Both the position numbers and the translations under genes were made by a program. From positions 167,773 through 231,772 of the forward strand of contig NZ_SMAH01000003.1 in assembly GCF_004342625.1 (NCBI RefSeq): a DNA stretch of 64,000 nt, in the 5' to 3' direction. Positions within the stretch are counted from its first letter, which is position 1, and the number at the start of each line of letters is the position of its first letter. This document shows, piece after piece, positions 1 through 9,353 of this stretch. The stretch comes from Tepidimonas ignava (lineage in GTDB: Bacteria > Pseudomonadota > Gammaproteobacteria > Burkholderiales > Burkholderiaceae_C). Under the pieces are notes generated by a model, which ran no database searches, was not told the DNA's origin, and saw only the letters and a list, made by a program, of their open reading frames with translations.

Positions 1-1
1 C

Positions 2-3000
2 TTCGACGAGGTGCACCCCAACCATGGGGTCCTCCTCGTCGTTGACGAGTTCCTCGAATACCTGCGCTCCCGCAAGGACCACGATCTGGTGCTGGACCTG
101 TCCTTCCTGCGCGAGATCGGGGAGGTCACCAAGCATCTGCGTTTCCGCTTTGTGGCCGGCGTGCAGGAAGCCATCTTCGACAGCAGCCGCTTCCAGCATG
201 TCGCCGACAGCCTGCGTCGCGTGAACGAACGCTTCACCCAGGTCCTGCTTGCCCGCCAGGACGTGAGCTTTGTGGTGGCGGAGCGTCTGCTCAAGAAGTC
301 GGCGGACCAGCAGCACAAGATCCGCACCTACCTCACGCCTTTCGCCAAGTTCTACAGCAACATGAACGAGCGGATGGATGAGTATGTCCGCCTGTTTCCC
401 GTCCATCCGGACTACATCGGCACCTTCGAGCGGCTGATCTTCACCGAAAAGCGCGGCGCGCTGGTCACTTTGCGCGACCAGATCCAGGCTCTCCTGGATG
501 AGGAGGTGCCGACCGATCGCCCCGGCTTGATCGGCTACGACAAGTTCTGGGACACGGTCACCTCCAACTCGGTGCTGCGCTCAGACCCGAATATCGGCCC
601 AGTATTGAAGGTGGCCGAGGTGCTTGGCGAGCGCGTACAAAAGGCCTTTACGCGCCCTGCTTACAAGGCGATGGCCATGCGGGTAATCAAGGGGCTGTCT
701 GTCCACCGGCTGACGACCGGCGGCGACATCTACGTGCCGGTGGGCCCAACGGCCGAGGAACTGCGTGACACGCTTTGCCTGTACCAGCCCGGCATCGAGG
801 ATATGGGTGGTGAGCCCGCCGACGACCTGCTGACCGCCGTGCAGACGACCCTGCGTGAGATCGTCAAGACGGTCAACGGCCAGTTCATCTCCAAGGCACC
901 GGACACCGAGCAGTACTACCTCGATCTCAAAAAGGACGTCGACTACGACGCCCAGATCGAGAAGCGCGCCGAAGCCCTGTCGGACGACGCGCTGGATCGC
1001 GCTTACTACAGCGCGCTCATGCAGCTCATGGAATGCACCGATGAGCATGCCTATGTCACCGGCTACAAGATCTGGCAGCACCAGGTCGAATGGCAGGAGC
1101 GCCGCGTGGAACGCAATGGGTACCTGTTCCTCGGTGCGCCCAACGATCGGCCGACCGCCCAGCCCGAGCGCGACTTCTACATCTACTTCATTCAACCGTT
1201 CGAGCCGCCCCGTTTCCGCGACGACAACAAAACGGACGAGGTGTTCTTCCGGCTGAAGGGGCTGGATGACGCCATCAAGCGCCATCTTGCGTTCTACGCC
1301 GCTGCGCAGGAGCTCGCTTCCACCGCCAGCGGCGCGGCGAAGGCCGTCTACCTGGACAAGGCCAAGGATGCCCTGCGCGACATGAGCAAGTGGCTGCAGG
1401 ACAAGCAGATGACCGCCTTCGAAGTCACCTACCAGGGCAAGACCAAGACCCTGCAGGAATGGGCCAAGGGCGTGTCGATGCGCGACAAGCTCCGGTTGGG
1501 GCCGGATGAGCGCGCCAACTTCCGCGACATCGTCAACGTAACTGCCGGCCTTGCCCTCGGCACCCACTTCGCGGATCTGGCGCCGGAATATCCGACCTTC
1601 TCGGTGCTGGTCACCGAATCCAACCGCAAGCAGCTCATCACCAATGCTCTCAGGGCGCTGGCGGGCGGCACGCGCACCAAGGACGCCATCGCCATCCTCG
1701 ATGCGTTGGAGATGCTGGACGGCGATCGCATCGAGCCCACGCGATCCAAGTACGCGCAGGAAGTGCTGAACCGGTTGAAGGCCAAAGGTCACGGCCAGGT
1801 GCTCAACCGCAGCGAGCTCATCAGCGGCGCCACCGACGTCGAGTACTTCGCGCCCGTGCGTTTCCGCCTGGAACCCGACCTGCTCGTGGCGGTGCTGGCC
1901 AGCCTGGTCTACTCGGGCGACATCGTGCTGGCGATTACCGGCGACAAGATCGACGCCGGCAAGCTGTCGCTCCTGGCCGAACGATCCTTGGACGACCTGA
2001 TCCAGTTCAAGCACATCGAACCGCCCAAGGAAATCAATGTCGCCGTCCTGCGCTCGCTGTTCGAGCTGCTGGGATTGCCCAGTGGCTTGGCTCAGATGGC
2101 GACTCAGGGCAAGGAGGAGCCTGTCAAGGAGCTGCTGGATGCGGTCGCCAAGTTGGTCAACCGCGTGCTGACCGTCGGCACCGACCTGCGGAATCGCCTC
2201 AGCTTCTGGGGTCAATCCCTGCTGCGCGAAGAAGAGCTGCGCGACAGACAACAGAGGCTGGAAGCACTCAAGGGCTTCCTGGAAGGGCTGTCGCCCTACA
2301 ACACTATCGGCAAGCTCAAGAATCTGCGCATCACCCAGGACGACATCGAGACTCAGAAGAAGAACCTCGATGCGCTTGCCGCAGTGGAGAGACTGCGTGA
2401 CCTGGTTGCCGAGCTGGGCAATGTTGCCGCCTACCTCTCCCAAGCCGAAATGGTGCTGCCCGGCGATCATCCCTGGGTACAGCAGGCACAGGCTGCCCGC
2501 AAGGACATTCTCGACAAGCTCGCCGAGGACCGCAGTGCGCAGCATGCCGCTGAATACCGCCAGCGTCTGGCCACGTTGAAGAAGGACTACATCACCGCCT
2601 ACGTGGCGCAACACAGTAAGGCCCGGCTCGGCGTGGCAGAGGACAAGACCAAGTCCGCTCTGCGCAAGGATCTGCGCATGGTGACCCTGCGCGCCTTGGC
2701 TGGCATCTCCCTCATGCCCACCGGCCAGCTCACCACCTTCGAAGACAGACTGGACAAGCTCAAGAGCTGCGCATCCCTGGTGGAAAGGGAGCTGGAAACA
2801 AGCCCGGTATGCCCGCACTGCGGTTTTCGCCCCGCCAACGAACAGGGCGACCTGTTGCCGGCCGCCAACGTGCTCAAGGCCCTGGACGACGAACTCGATC
2901 GTCTCCTGGAAGGGTGGCAGCGAACCCTGCTGGACAATCTAGATGACCCGATCATTCAAGCGAACTTCGAACTGCTGAGACCTAAGCAGCGGGACCTGAT

Positions 3001-3241
3001 CAAGGGCTTCCTTGCGTCGAAAGCCTTGCCGGATCCGGTCACGCCCGAGTTCGTCGCAGCGGTTCAGGAAGCGCTGTCCGGCCTCGAAAAGATCGTGGTC
3101 ACCGGCGACGACATCAAGAGGGCGCTGCTCAGCGGCGGATCGCCCGCTACGCCCGACGATCTGCGCAAGCGCTTCGAGTCATTCATGAACGAGCGTTGCA
3201 AGGGCAAGGACGCCAGCAAGCTGCGTTTTGTCGTGGAATAA
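2..3241 (+). CDS. brxC: BREX ATPase BrxC/PglY-type protein (DUF6079 family), 5' partial
   Basis: Large ATPase of a BREX phage-defence system, cut by the left edge of the window: the frame is open from base 2 with no convincing start. A Walker-B-like stretch (GVLLVVDEFLEYL) lies right at the edge, so the Walker A motif and N-terminus lie outside. About 1080 residues are visible, mostly helical. A half zinc-ribbon (VCPHCGF) sits near base 2810. Family members are usually about 1200 residues, so little is missing. The assignment rests on the Walker B region, size, and the downstream pglXI-brxHII-pglZ genes; the exact role of BrxC in BREX is not settled. Confidence 0.8.
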   Translation, partial: FDEVHPNHGVLLVVDEFLEYLRSRKDHDLVLDLSFLREIGEVTKHLRFRFVAGVQEAIFDSSRFQHVADSLRRVNERFTQVLLARQDVSFVVAERLLKKSADQQHKIRTYLTPFAKFYSNMNERMDEYVRLFPVHPDYIGTFERLIFTEKRGALVTLRDQIQALLDEEVPTDRPGLIGYDKFWDTVTSNSVLRSDPNIGPVLKVAEVLGERVQKAFTRPAYKAMAMRVIKGLSVHRLTTGGDIYVPVGPTAEELRDTLCLYQPGIEDMGGEPADDLLTAVQTTLREIVKTVNGQFISKAPDTEQYYLDLKKDVDYDAQIEKRAEALSDDALDRAYYSALMQLMECTDEHAYVTGYKIWQHQVEWQERRVERNGYLFLGAPNDRPTAQPERDFYIYFIQPFEPPRFRDDNKTDEVFFRLKGLDDAIKRHLAFYAAAQELASTASGAAKAVYLDKAKDALRDMSKWLQDKQMTAFEVTYQGKTKTLQEWAKGVSMRDKLRLGPDERANFRDIVNVTAGLALGTHFADLAPEYPTFSVLVTESNRKQLITNALRALAGGTRTKDAIAILDALEMLDGDRIEPTRSKYAQEVLNRLKAKGHGQVLNRSELISGATDVEYFAPVRFRLEPDLLVAVLASLVYSGDIVLAITGDKIDAGKLSLLAERSLDDLIQFKHIEPPKEINVAVLRSLFELLGLPSGLAQMATQGKEEPVKELLDAVAKLVNRVLTVGTDLRNRLSFWGQSLLREEELRDRQQRLEALKGFLEGLSPYNTIGKLKNLRITQDDIETQKKNLDALAAVERLRDLVAELGNVAAYLSQAEMVLPGDHPWVQQAQAARKDILDKLAEDRSAQHAAEYRQRLATLKKDYITAYVAQHSKARLGVAEDKTKSALRKDLRMVTLRALAGISLMPTGQLTTFEDRLDKLKSCASLVERELETSPVCPHCGFRPANEQGDLLPAANVLKALDDELDRLLEGWQRTLLDNLDDPIIQANFELLRPKQRDLIKGFLASKALPDPVTPEFVAAVQEALSGLEKIVVTGDDIKRALLSGGSPATPDDLRKRFESFMNERCKGKDASKLRFVVE

Positions 3242-3260
3242 GGAAACCCAGGGGAAAAAC

Positions 3261-4154
3261 ATGAGTGAGAGCGGGGCTCTAATTAACCTCGGTGACATTT
3301 CAAAGCCAGCAACCGTCCTTATCGAAAAGGTATCTGATGCGGTCGGCGGTATTGCCAAGCCGTGGCAGATAAAGCGCGTCGCCAAAGCCGAGGCTGAAGC
3401 CGACTTGATCCGTGCTCAAACCAGGATTGAGATATCGGAACTTGAACAGCGCGCGCTCGTCCGCATGGTGCGCGAAGAAGGCCAAAAGCAGGAAAACATC
3501 GAAAGTATCACAGCGAAGGCCATTCCACACCTTTCGCCCGAAGCAAAACCCGAGCAAGTCGAAAAAGATTGGCTGACCCATTTTTTTGACCGTTGTCGCC
3601 TGGTGTCGGATCAGGAGATGCAATCCCTTTGGGCAAACATTCTTGCAGGGCAAGCAAACGCGCCGGGCACATTCTCCAAGAGAACGATTGAACTGGTCGC
3701 CACACTGGACAAGGCCGACGCGCAGCTATTTACCCGGTTTTGCACGTTTGCGTGGATGATAGGAGGCCTTACGGCGCTCGTTTTGGACGAGCAGAATGAA
3801 ATTTTCAATCGAGTCGGAATCACCTTTTCGAGCTTGAATCACCTAGACGATATTGGTCTGGTGACATTCAATAATCTGACGGGATTCATACGCCGCGGTC
3901 TTGGCAAGTACGCCACGGTTTTTTATTACGGGCGTCCGGTCACCATTGAGTTTCCGCAAGACCAGAATGAGCTTGTACTAGGAAAGGTTCTGCTGACACG
4001 AGCAGGAATGGAGCTTGCGCCTATTTGCGGCTCAGCGCCCTCAGACGACTATTTCGCCTATGTTCTCGCTGAATGGCAGAAGCATGGATATATTTTGTCG
4101 TCACCGCTCTTGAATAGAGAGCCCAACCAAAGCATAGGGGGCATCAATGGCTGA
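3261..4154 (+). CDS. DUF2806 family protein embedded in the BREX operon
   Basis: Protein of 297 residues. I start it at ATG 3261, preceded by AGGGGAAA, rather than at the earlier in-frame start inside the brxC end. The middle (DWLTHFFDRCRLVSDQEMQ, then LWANILAGQANAPGTFSKRT) looks like DUF2806, a family of unknown function seen in defence-rich regions. The N-terminal third is a charged helix (KAEAEADLIRAQTRIEISEL). Base composition is visibly lower in GC than brxC and pglXI, which suggests a cargo insertion. It overlaps the next ORF by 8 nt, so the two are probably co-translated. Confidence 0.7.
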   Translation: MSESGALINLGDISKPATVLIEKVSDAVGGIAKPWQIKRVAKAEAEADLIRAQTRIEISELEQRALVRMVREEGQKQENIESITAKAIPHLSPEAKPEQVEKDWLTHFFDRCRLVSDQEMQSLWANILAGQANAPGTFSKRTIELVATLDKADAQLFTRFCTFAWMIGGLTALVLDEQNEIFNRVGITFSSLNHLDDIGLVTFNNLTGFIRRGLGKYATVFYYGRPVTIEFPQDQNELVLGKVLLTRAGMELAPICGSAPSDDYFAYVLAEWQKHGYILSSPLLNREPNQSIGGING

Positions 4155-4799
4155 TAGTAACTCACTGATGACACCAGCTAATCTCGCCGAATGGCTGGCA
4201 CTGTCGAACGTTTTACTGACCGCGATATTCGCGGGTCTGACGTTCTTCATCCTGCGCGCCAACCGTGCGGCCGTCGCAGCAATGCGCGATCAACTTGCTG
4301 ACCAGAATCGGCCCTATGTCCACGTGTCAGTCCAGGTCCGTATGGGGACACAGGTGTTGCAGTTGTTGGTAAAGAATGTCGGCCGATCGCCGGCGCAGGA
4401 TCTAAGGCTTCATATAGATCGCGACTTCCACCAGTTTGGAGACAAGTCGGAAGCACGCAATCTGGCCAAGCAGTCGGCGTTCACCAACCCGATTGATTGT
4501 CTACCGCCGATGTCAGAGCTACCGATCTCGGCACCGGCCCCAGCATTTTTGGTAATGAGGCTGATACGGCGAAATGTCCACAGACATTCACCGTGTCGGC
4601 AAAGTATAAACACGGCAAGATCGACTACAGCGAGAAAACACACATCGACCTGCGGCCGTATATGGGTACCAGCGTTCCTCATCATCCGGTAGTGGAAGAG
4701 CTGGAGCGTGTCAGAAAATCCATCGACAACCTCAGTGGTGCAGTCAAGCAGTCTGCGAATTCACTGATTCAGGCCGGCCGCGCCGAGAACAAAGAATGA
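4147..4799 (+). pseudogene. Small membrane-anchored protein, interrupted by a frameshift
   Basis: The first frame (4147-4692) has one N-terminal membrane segment (LLTAIFAGLTFFIL) and then a beta-rich domain up to about LPPMSELPI. After about base 4525 the plausible continuation (LGTGPSIFGNEAD, then YKHGKIDYSEKTHIDLRPYMG) lies in the -1 frame and runs to a stop at 4797-4799 that overlaps the pglXI start as ATGA. The original frame continues as an arginine/serine-rich tail that does not look like protein. One missing base near 4525 would explain this. It may be a real mutation or a sequencing error. Function unknown; GC is low, as in the gene before it. Confidence 0.6.
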
Positions 4800-7561
4800 G
4801 CACCCTATTCAAGAGCACAAAAGGCGATAACGCCCCCGTCGAATGCCTGGGCCTGTCCTTTCCCAACGACCAGGCGCGCCGTGATCACTTTCTCAAGCTG
4901 CTCGCCGAGAAGCTCAAGGACCCGGAATTCCGCAAGCAGGACGGCTTCCCGCAGGGGACGGATGAGGCCATCCTCGCCATGTCCAATCCGCCGTACTACA
5001 CCGCCTGCCCGAACCCGTGGCTCGCGGACTTCGTCAAGCACTACGGCAAGCCCTACGACCCGAACGAACCGTATCGGCGCGAGCCGCTGGCCATCGACGT
5101 CTCGGTGGGCAAGACCGACCCGATCTACAAGGCGCACTCTTATCACACCAAGGTGCCGCACCTGGCCATCGTGCCGTCGATCCTGCACTACACCGAGCCG
5201 GGCGACCTCGTGCTCGACGGCTTCGCGGGATCAGGCATGACGGGCGTTGCCGCCCAGTGGTGTGGATCGGCGCCGGCCAGCTACCGGCACGAGATCGAGA
5301 TGGCCTGGAAGAAGGAAGGCCGTCCGGCGCCCAAATGGGGGGCGCGGCGCGTCATCCTCAACGACCTGTCGCCCGCGGCCACCTTCATCGCCGCCAACTA
5401 CAACCTGCCGTTCGATGTGGACGCCTTCGCCAGGGCAGGCAAGCAACTGCTCGATGAGCTGGAAGCCGAAATCGGCTGGATGTACGAGACCCTGCACTCG
5501 GACGGCAAGACCAAGGGGCGAATTGAATACACCGTTTGGAGCGAAGTCTTCACCTGCCCGGAATGCGCGGGCGAGGTCAACTTCCTTGATGAAGCCCTCG
5601 ACCAGGACAGCAAGCGGGTTCATGACACCTTCCCGTGTCCCCATTGCAGTGCTGAACTCAACAAGGATCGTCTGGAGCGGGTTCTGGAGAACCGACTCGA
5701 TCCGGCCACCGGCGAGCCGTGGCAAAGGGTGAAGTTCAAGCCGTCCTTGATCGTCTACACGGTTGGGAAGACACGCTACGAGAAGGCGCCAGATGCCCAA
5801 GATCTGGCCGCGATCGCCAAGATCGAATCAATGCCGCTACCGGCTGCTGTACCGACCAGTCGCTTCCCCATTGAGGACATGTATCACGGGTCGCGAATTG
5901 CACCCAAGGGATTCACCCGCATACACCACTTCTTCCTGCCCCGTGCTGCGCAGGCCATGGGCAAGCTGTGGGAGAAGGCAAAGGCGCATCCCGATGCGCG
6001 CATCCGCGCCTTCCTGCTGTTCATGGTGGAGCAGGCGATTTGGGGTCTATCGGTGCTGAACCGCTACAGCCCGACACATTTCTCGCAAGTCAATCGCATG
6101 CTGAACGGCGTCTATTACGTCGCCTCGCAGCACGCGGAGTGCAGCCCTTGGTACAACCTGGGCGGAAAACTGGATCGGCTGGTCAAAGCCTTCCGCAACT
6201 TGAAAGTCGGCGCTGGCCAGACGGCGATCAGCACCGGCACCGCCGCCCGCTTGCCGCTGCCCGATGACTCGGTGGATTACATCTTCACCGACCCGCCGTT
6301 TGGCGAGAACATCTACTACGCCGATCTCAACTTCCTGGTCGAGTCCTGGCACGGCGTGACCACGGACGCGAAGCCCGAAGCCATCATCGACCGCTTCAAG
6401 CACAAGGCGCTGCCGGAATACCAGCACCTGATGCAGCGCTGTTTCGCGGAATACCACCGCGTACTCAAGCCCGGCCGCTGGATGACGGTGGTGTTCTCCA
6501 ACAGCAAGGCTTCCGTCTGGAATGCCATCCAGGTGGCCTTGCAGCAGGCGGGCTTTGTTGTGGCCGAGGTCACTGCCCTGGACAAGGTGCAGGGCAGCTA
6601 CCGTCAGGTGACCTCCACCACCGCCGTCAAGCAGGACCTGGTGATTTCCGCCTACAAGCCCAACGGCGGCTTGGAGCAGCGATTCCGCGAACGGGGCGCG
6701 TCGGAAGCCTCGGCCTGGGACTTCGTGCAGACGCACCTCAAGTATCTCCCGGTGGCCAAGACCAAGCACGGCGAATTGGAGTTCATCGTCGAGCGCGATC
6801 CTCGGCGTATCTACGATCGGATGGTGGCCTGGTTCGTGCGCCACGATGCGCCGGTGCCCCTGTCGTCGGACGAGTTCTTGAGTGGCCTGCGCAGCCGCTT
6901 TCCAGAGCGCGACGGCATGATGTTCCTCCCCGAGCAGGTCGCCGAATACGACAAGAAGCGCGCGCAGGCGGCCCAGGCACCGCAGATAGAGTTGTTCGTC
7001 TGCGACGAGCGCAGCGCCATCGATTGGCTGACGGACTTCCTGAAAAGGCGTCCCTCGACGTACCAGGAGATTCACCCTGAGTTCACCACCCAACTCGGCG
7101 CCGGCTGGAAGAAGCATGAGGCCAAGCCGGAGCTGATGGCGCTCTTGGAGAACAACTTCCTGAAGTACGACGGATCGGGGGCAGTCCCGAGCCAGATCCA
7201 CGCTTACCTTTCGTCCAACTTCAAAGAGCTGCGCGGGCTGGAGAAGAGCGACCCACGCCTGATCACCAAGGCCAAGGATCGCTGGTACGTGCCGGATCCG
7301 AACAAGGCGCAGGATCTGGAGAAGAAACGCGAAAAGGCACTGCTGAAGGAGTTCGAGCAGTACCAGCAACACAGCGGCCGCAAGCTCAAGGAGTTCCGGC
7401 TGGAGGTGCTGCGCGCCGGCTTCAAGGACGCGTGGAGCAGGAAGGACTACCAGACCATCATCAAGGTCGCCCAGAAGATCCCGGACGAGGCGCTGCAGGA
7501 AGACGAGAAGCTGCTGCTCTGGTATGACCAGGCGCTGACGCGTACGGAGGCTGGTTCCTGA
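4796..7561 (+). CDS. pglX: BREX type 3 DNA methyltransferase (PglXI-like)
   Basis: A 921-residue methyltransferase, probably modifying host DNA so that BREX tells self from phage. Visible motifs: SNPPYY at residues 63-68, the AdoMet loop DGFAGSGMTG at 141-150, two CPxC pairs (TCPECAG and PCPHCSA) around 250-285 that could bind zinc, and the catalytic-type motif TDPPFGENIYYAD near 497. The DPPF motif and the zinc pairs fit the N6/N4-MTase type used in type 3 BREX rather than the type 1 PglX. The C-terminal 250 residues are helical and charged and may recognise DNA or partners. ATGA overlap with the upstream ORF. Confidence 0.8.
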   Translation: MSTLFKSTKGDNAPVECLGLSFPNDQARRDHFLKLLAEKLKDPEFRKQDGFPQGTDEAILAMSNPPYYTACPNPWLADFVKHYGKPYDPNEPYRREPLAIDVSVGKTDPIYKAHSYHTKVPHLAIVPSILHYTEPGDLVLDGFAGSGMTGVAAQWCGSAPASYRHEIEMAWKKEGRPAPKWGARRVILNDLSPAATFIAANYNLPFDVDAFARAGKQLLDELEAEIGWMYETLHSDGKTKGRIEYTVWSEVFTCPECAGEVNFLDEALDQDSKRVHDTFPCPHCSAELNKDRLERVLENRLDPATGEPWQRVKFKPSLIVYTVGKTRYEKAPDAQDLAAIAKIESMPLPAAVPTSRFPIEDMYHGSRIAPKGFTRIHHFFLPRAAQAMGKLWEKAKAHPDARIRAFLLFMVEQAIWGLSVLNRYSPTHFSQVNRMLNGVYYVASQHAECSPWYNLGGKLDRLVKAFRNLKVGAGQTAISTGTAARLPLPDDSVDYIFTDPPFGENIYYADLNFLVESWHGVTTDAKPEAIIDRFKHKALPEYQHLMQRCFAEYHRVLKPGRWMTVVFSNSKASVWNAIQVALQQAGFVVAEVTALDKVQGSYRQVTSTTAVKQDLVISAYKPNGGLEQRFRERGASEASAWDFVQTHLKYLPVAKTKHGELEFIVERDPRRIYDRMVAWFVRHDAPVPLSSDEFLSGLRSRFPERDGMMFLPEQVAEYDKKRAQAAQAPQIELFVCDERSAIDWLTDFLKRRPSTYQEIHPEFTTQLGAGWKKHEAKPELMALLENNFLKYDGSGAVPSQIHAYLSSNFKELRGLEKSDPRLITKAKDRWYVPDPNKAQDLEKKREKALLKEFEQYQQHSGRKLKEFRLEVLRAGFKDAWSRKDYQTIIKVAQKIPDEALQEDEKLLLWYDQALTRTEAGS

Positions 7562-7580
7562 TGGCGATTGAGGTGCCACG

Positions 7581-9353
7581 ATGAACCAGGATGAGCTGCT
7601 CGCGCGCCTGAACGGCTTCGAGTGGAACGATTTCGAGTGCAAACGCGCGCAGCGCGGCGTGCCCGAGGACGCCTACAAGACCGTCTCGGCCTTCGCCAAC
7701 ACGGCCGGAGGCTGGCTGGTGTTCGGCGTGAGCGAGCGCGACGGGGAACTGGAAATCACCGGGGTCGAGGAGCCGGACAAGGTGCAGAACGATTTTCTGG
7801 CTGCGCTGCGTGGCGGTCAGAAGTTGAACCGCGTCATCGCCGTCGAGCCGCGGAAGTTCGAGATCGACGGCAAGCATATTTTCGCTTTCCACGTGCCCGA
7901 GTCATCCCGGGCCGACAAGCCGGTCTATCTCAAGGGTGATCCTCGCCAGAGCTACATCCGCCGAGGCGCGGGCGATGAGCAATGCACCCCAAGCGAGCTC
8001 GAGCGTTTCCTGCGCGATGCCGCACAGGATCGCTATGACGGTATGGCGCTTCCGGACATTCCGGTGGATCGCTGCTTCGATCTGGAGACGGTCAAGTGGT
8101 ATCAAGTGCAGTTCGCCCGTCGCAATCCGGAGCACCTGGAGATCGCAGACCCGATCGGGTTTCTGCTCAACTGGAATTTCATCGTCGAACGGAGCGGCAG
8201 CATGCTGCCCACCCGCGCAGGCGTGTTGCTGTTTGGCGATGGGCGCTATGTGCGGCAGATTCTGCCGCGGCCGGTGCTGGACTATCAGCGCATCGACACG
8301 CCCTTCGACCAGTGGTCGGCGGATCAGCGCTGGCATGACCGCTACGTCTTCGAGGAGAACATATTCCAGACATGGCAGGGCCTGGTTGCCCGCTACATGC
8401 GGATCGCCGAGCACCCGTTTTCGCTCGACCCCGCGACACTTCGCCGCAATGACGATCCGCCCGACTATGTGGCCTTCCGGGAGGCCGCGATCAACCTGCT
8501 GATCCATCAGGACTACGGCGATCACGGACGTAAAGCATCCATCCGCCTGTTTGCCGACCGCACCATTTTCTGGAATCCCGGCGATGCCTTTGCGACCGAG
8601 GCGGAACTGCTGGACCCGACGGAGAAGGAAGTACGCAACCCGACCATTGTGAAGGCGTTCCGGCGAATCGGGTTGTCGGATCAGGCGGGAACAGGCATCC
8701 GCGCCATCTTCCGCAACTGGCACGACCTGGGGCGCGTACCGCCGCAATTGAAGAACGACAAGGCGCGTAAAGAGTTCGAGCTGGTGCTAATCAACAGGCC
8801 GCTGGTCACCGAGGCGATGCAGCGTTTCCGCCAGGCCATCGGGGTGAACCTGACCCGAGAGCAGGCGGACGTGCTGGCCCTCGGACTCGGACGCTCGGCT
8901 GGTGAGCGTATCAGCCTGACCGATATTCGCGGGCTGGGTGTAGGCACGACGCAGCAGGCCAAGCAAATCGCCGATTTCCTGGTTCATCAGCAGTTGCTTC
9001 AGCCAGTGAGCGAGACTCTGTTCGAGGTACGGGATGCGCTGCGGCAACGATTCGCCCGGGCGACTGAACAAGCCACCCCGCAAGTGCCCCCCCATGTCAC
9101 CCCCCAAGTGACCCCACAAGTTACCCCGCAAGTCCTCGCGCTATTGAGAAAGGCTACGGGGGAGATGGCACGGCAGGAACTGATGAACGCCTTGGGTCTT
9201 AAGGACCGCAAGCACTTCGGGGATGCCTATCTCCAGCCCGCCCTGGAGGCCGGTTTGCTGGAAATGACGATTCCCGACAAGCCCCAGAGCAGCAAGCAGC
9301 GGTACCGCTTGACCGAACAGGGGCGGGCAGTGCTCAAGCAGGATGAGGCATGA
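7581..9353 (+). CDS. AlbA_2 (Schlafen-like) / HATPase / winged-helix protein
   Basis: A 590-residue protein. An AlbA_2 domain fills about residues 1-130 (FECKRAQRG, then FANTAGGWLVFGV), a HATPase-like domain covers about 295-380 (EAAINLLIHQDYGDHGR, WNPGD, SDQAGTGI), and winged-helix segments follow. A proline linker of five TPQV-type units (498-517) joins the last winged helix, which ends TEQGRAVL. Such proteins are annotated as ATP-binding transcriptional regulators. Its place between pglXI and brxHII, 19 nt after one and overlapping the other by 4 nt, suggests a regulator or accessory part of this BREX operon. That is inference; BREX regulators described elsewhere usually sit upstream. Confidence 0.72.
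   Translation: MNQDELLARLNGFEWNDFECKRAQRGVPEDAYKTVSAFANTAGGWLVFGVSERDGELEITGVEEPDKVQNDFLAALRGGQKLNRVIAVEPRKFEIDGKHIFAFHVPESSRADKPVYLKGDPRQSYIRRGAGDEQCTPSELERFLRDAAQDRYDGMALPDIPVDRCFDLETVKWYQVQFARRNPEHLEIADPIGFLLNWNFIVERSGSMLPTRAGVLLFGDGRYVRQILPRPVLDYQRIDTPFDQWSADQRWHDRYVFEENIFQTWQGLVARYMRIAEHPFSLDPATLRRNDDPPDYVAFREAAINLLIHQDYGDHGRKASIRLFADRTIFWNPGDAFATEAELLDPTEKEVRNPTIVKAFRRIGLSDQAGTGIRAIFRNWHDLGRVPPQLKNDKARKEFELVLINRPLVTEAMQRFRQAIGVNLTREQADVLALGLGRSAGERISLTDIRGLGVGTTQQAKQIADFLVHQQLLQPVSETLFEVRDALRQRFARATEQATPQVPPHVTPQVTPQVTPQVLALLRKATGEMARQELMNALGLKDRKHFGDAYLQPALEAGLLEMTIPDKPQSSKQRYRLTEQGRAVLKQDEA
9075..9134 (+). repeat. Five 12-nt tandem units encoding TPQV-type linker
   Basis: Five in-frame 12-nt units of the form ACCCCNCAAGTN encode TPQV, PPHV, TPQV, TPQV, TPQV. 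They lie between two winged-helix regions of the AlbA_2 protein. Third codon positions vary, so the repeat is old enough to have diverged or is held at the protein level. Unit number could vary between strains. Confidence 0.85.

Noticed and set aside
581..2818. Long minus-strand open frame opposite brxC
   Set aside because: It is a shadow frame in high-GC DNA: the plus-strand product has clear ATPase features, while this one has no motifs and no ribosome site.
6047..7642. 531-codon minus-strand frame opposite the methyltransferase gene
   Set aside because: Same reason: composition follows the third codon position of the plus-strand gene, and it has no recognisable domain.
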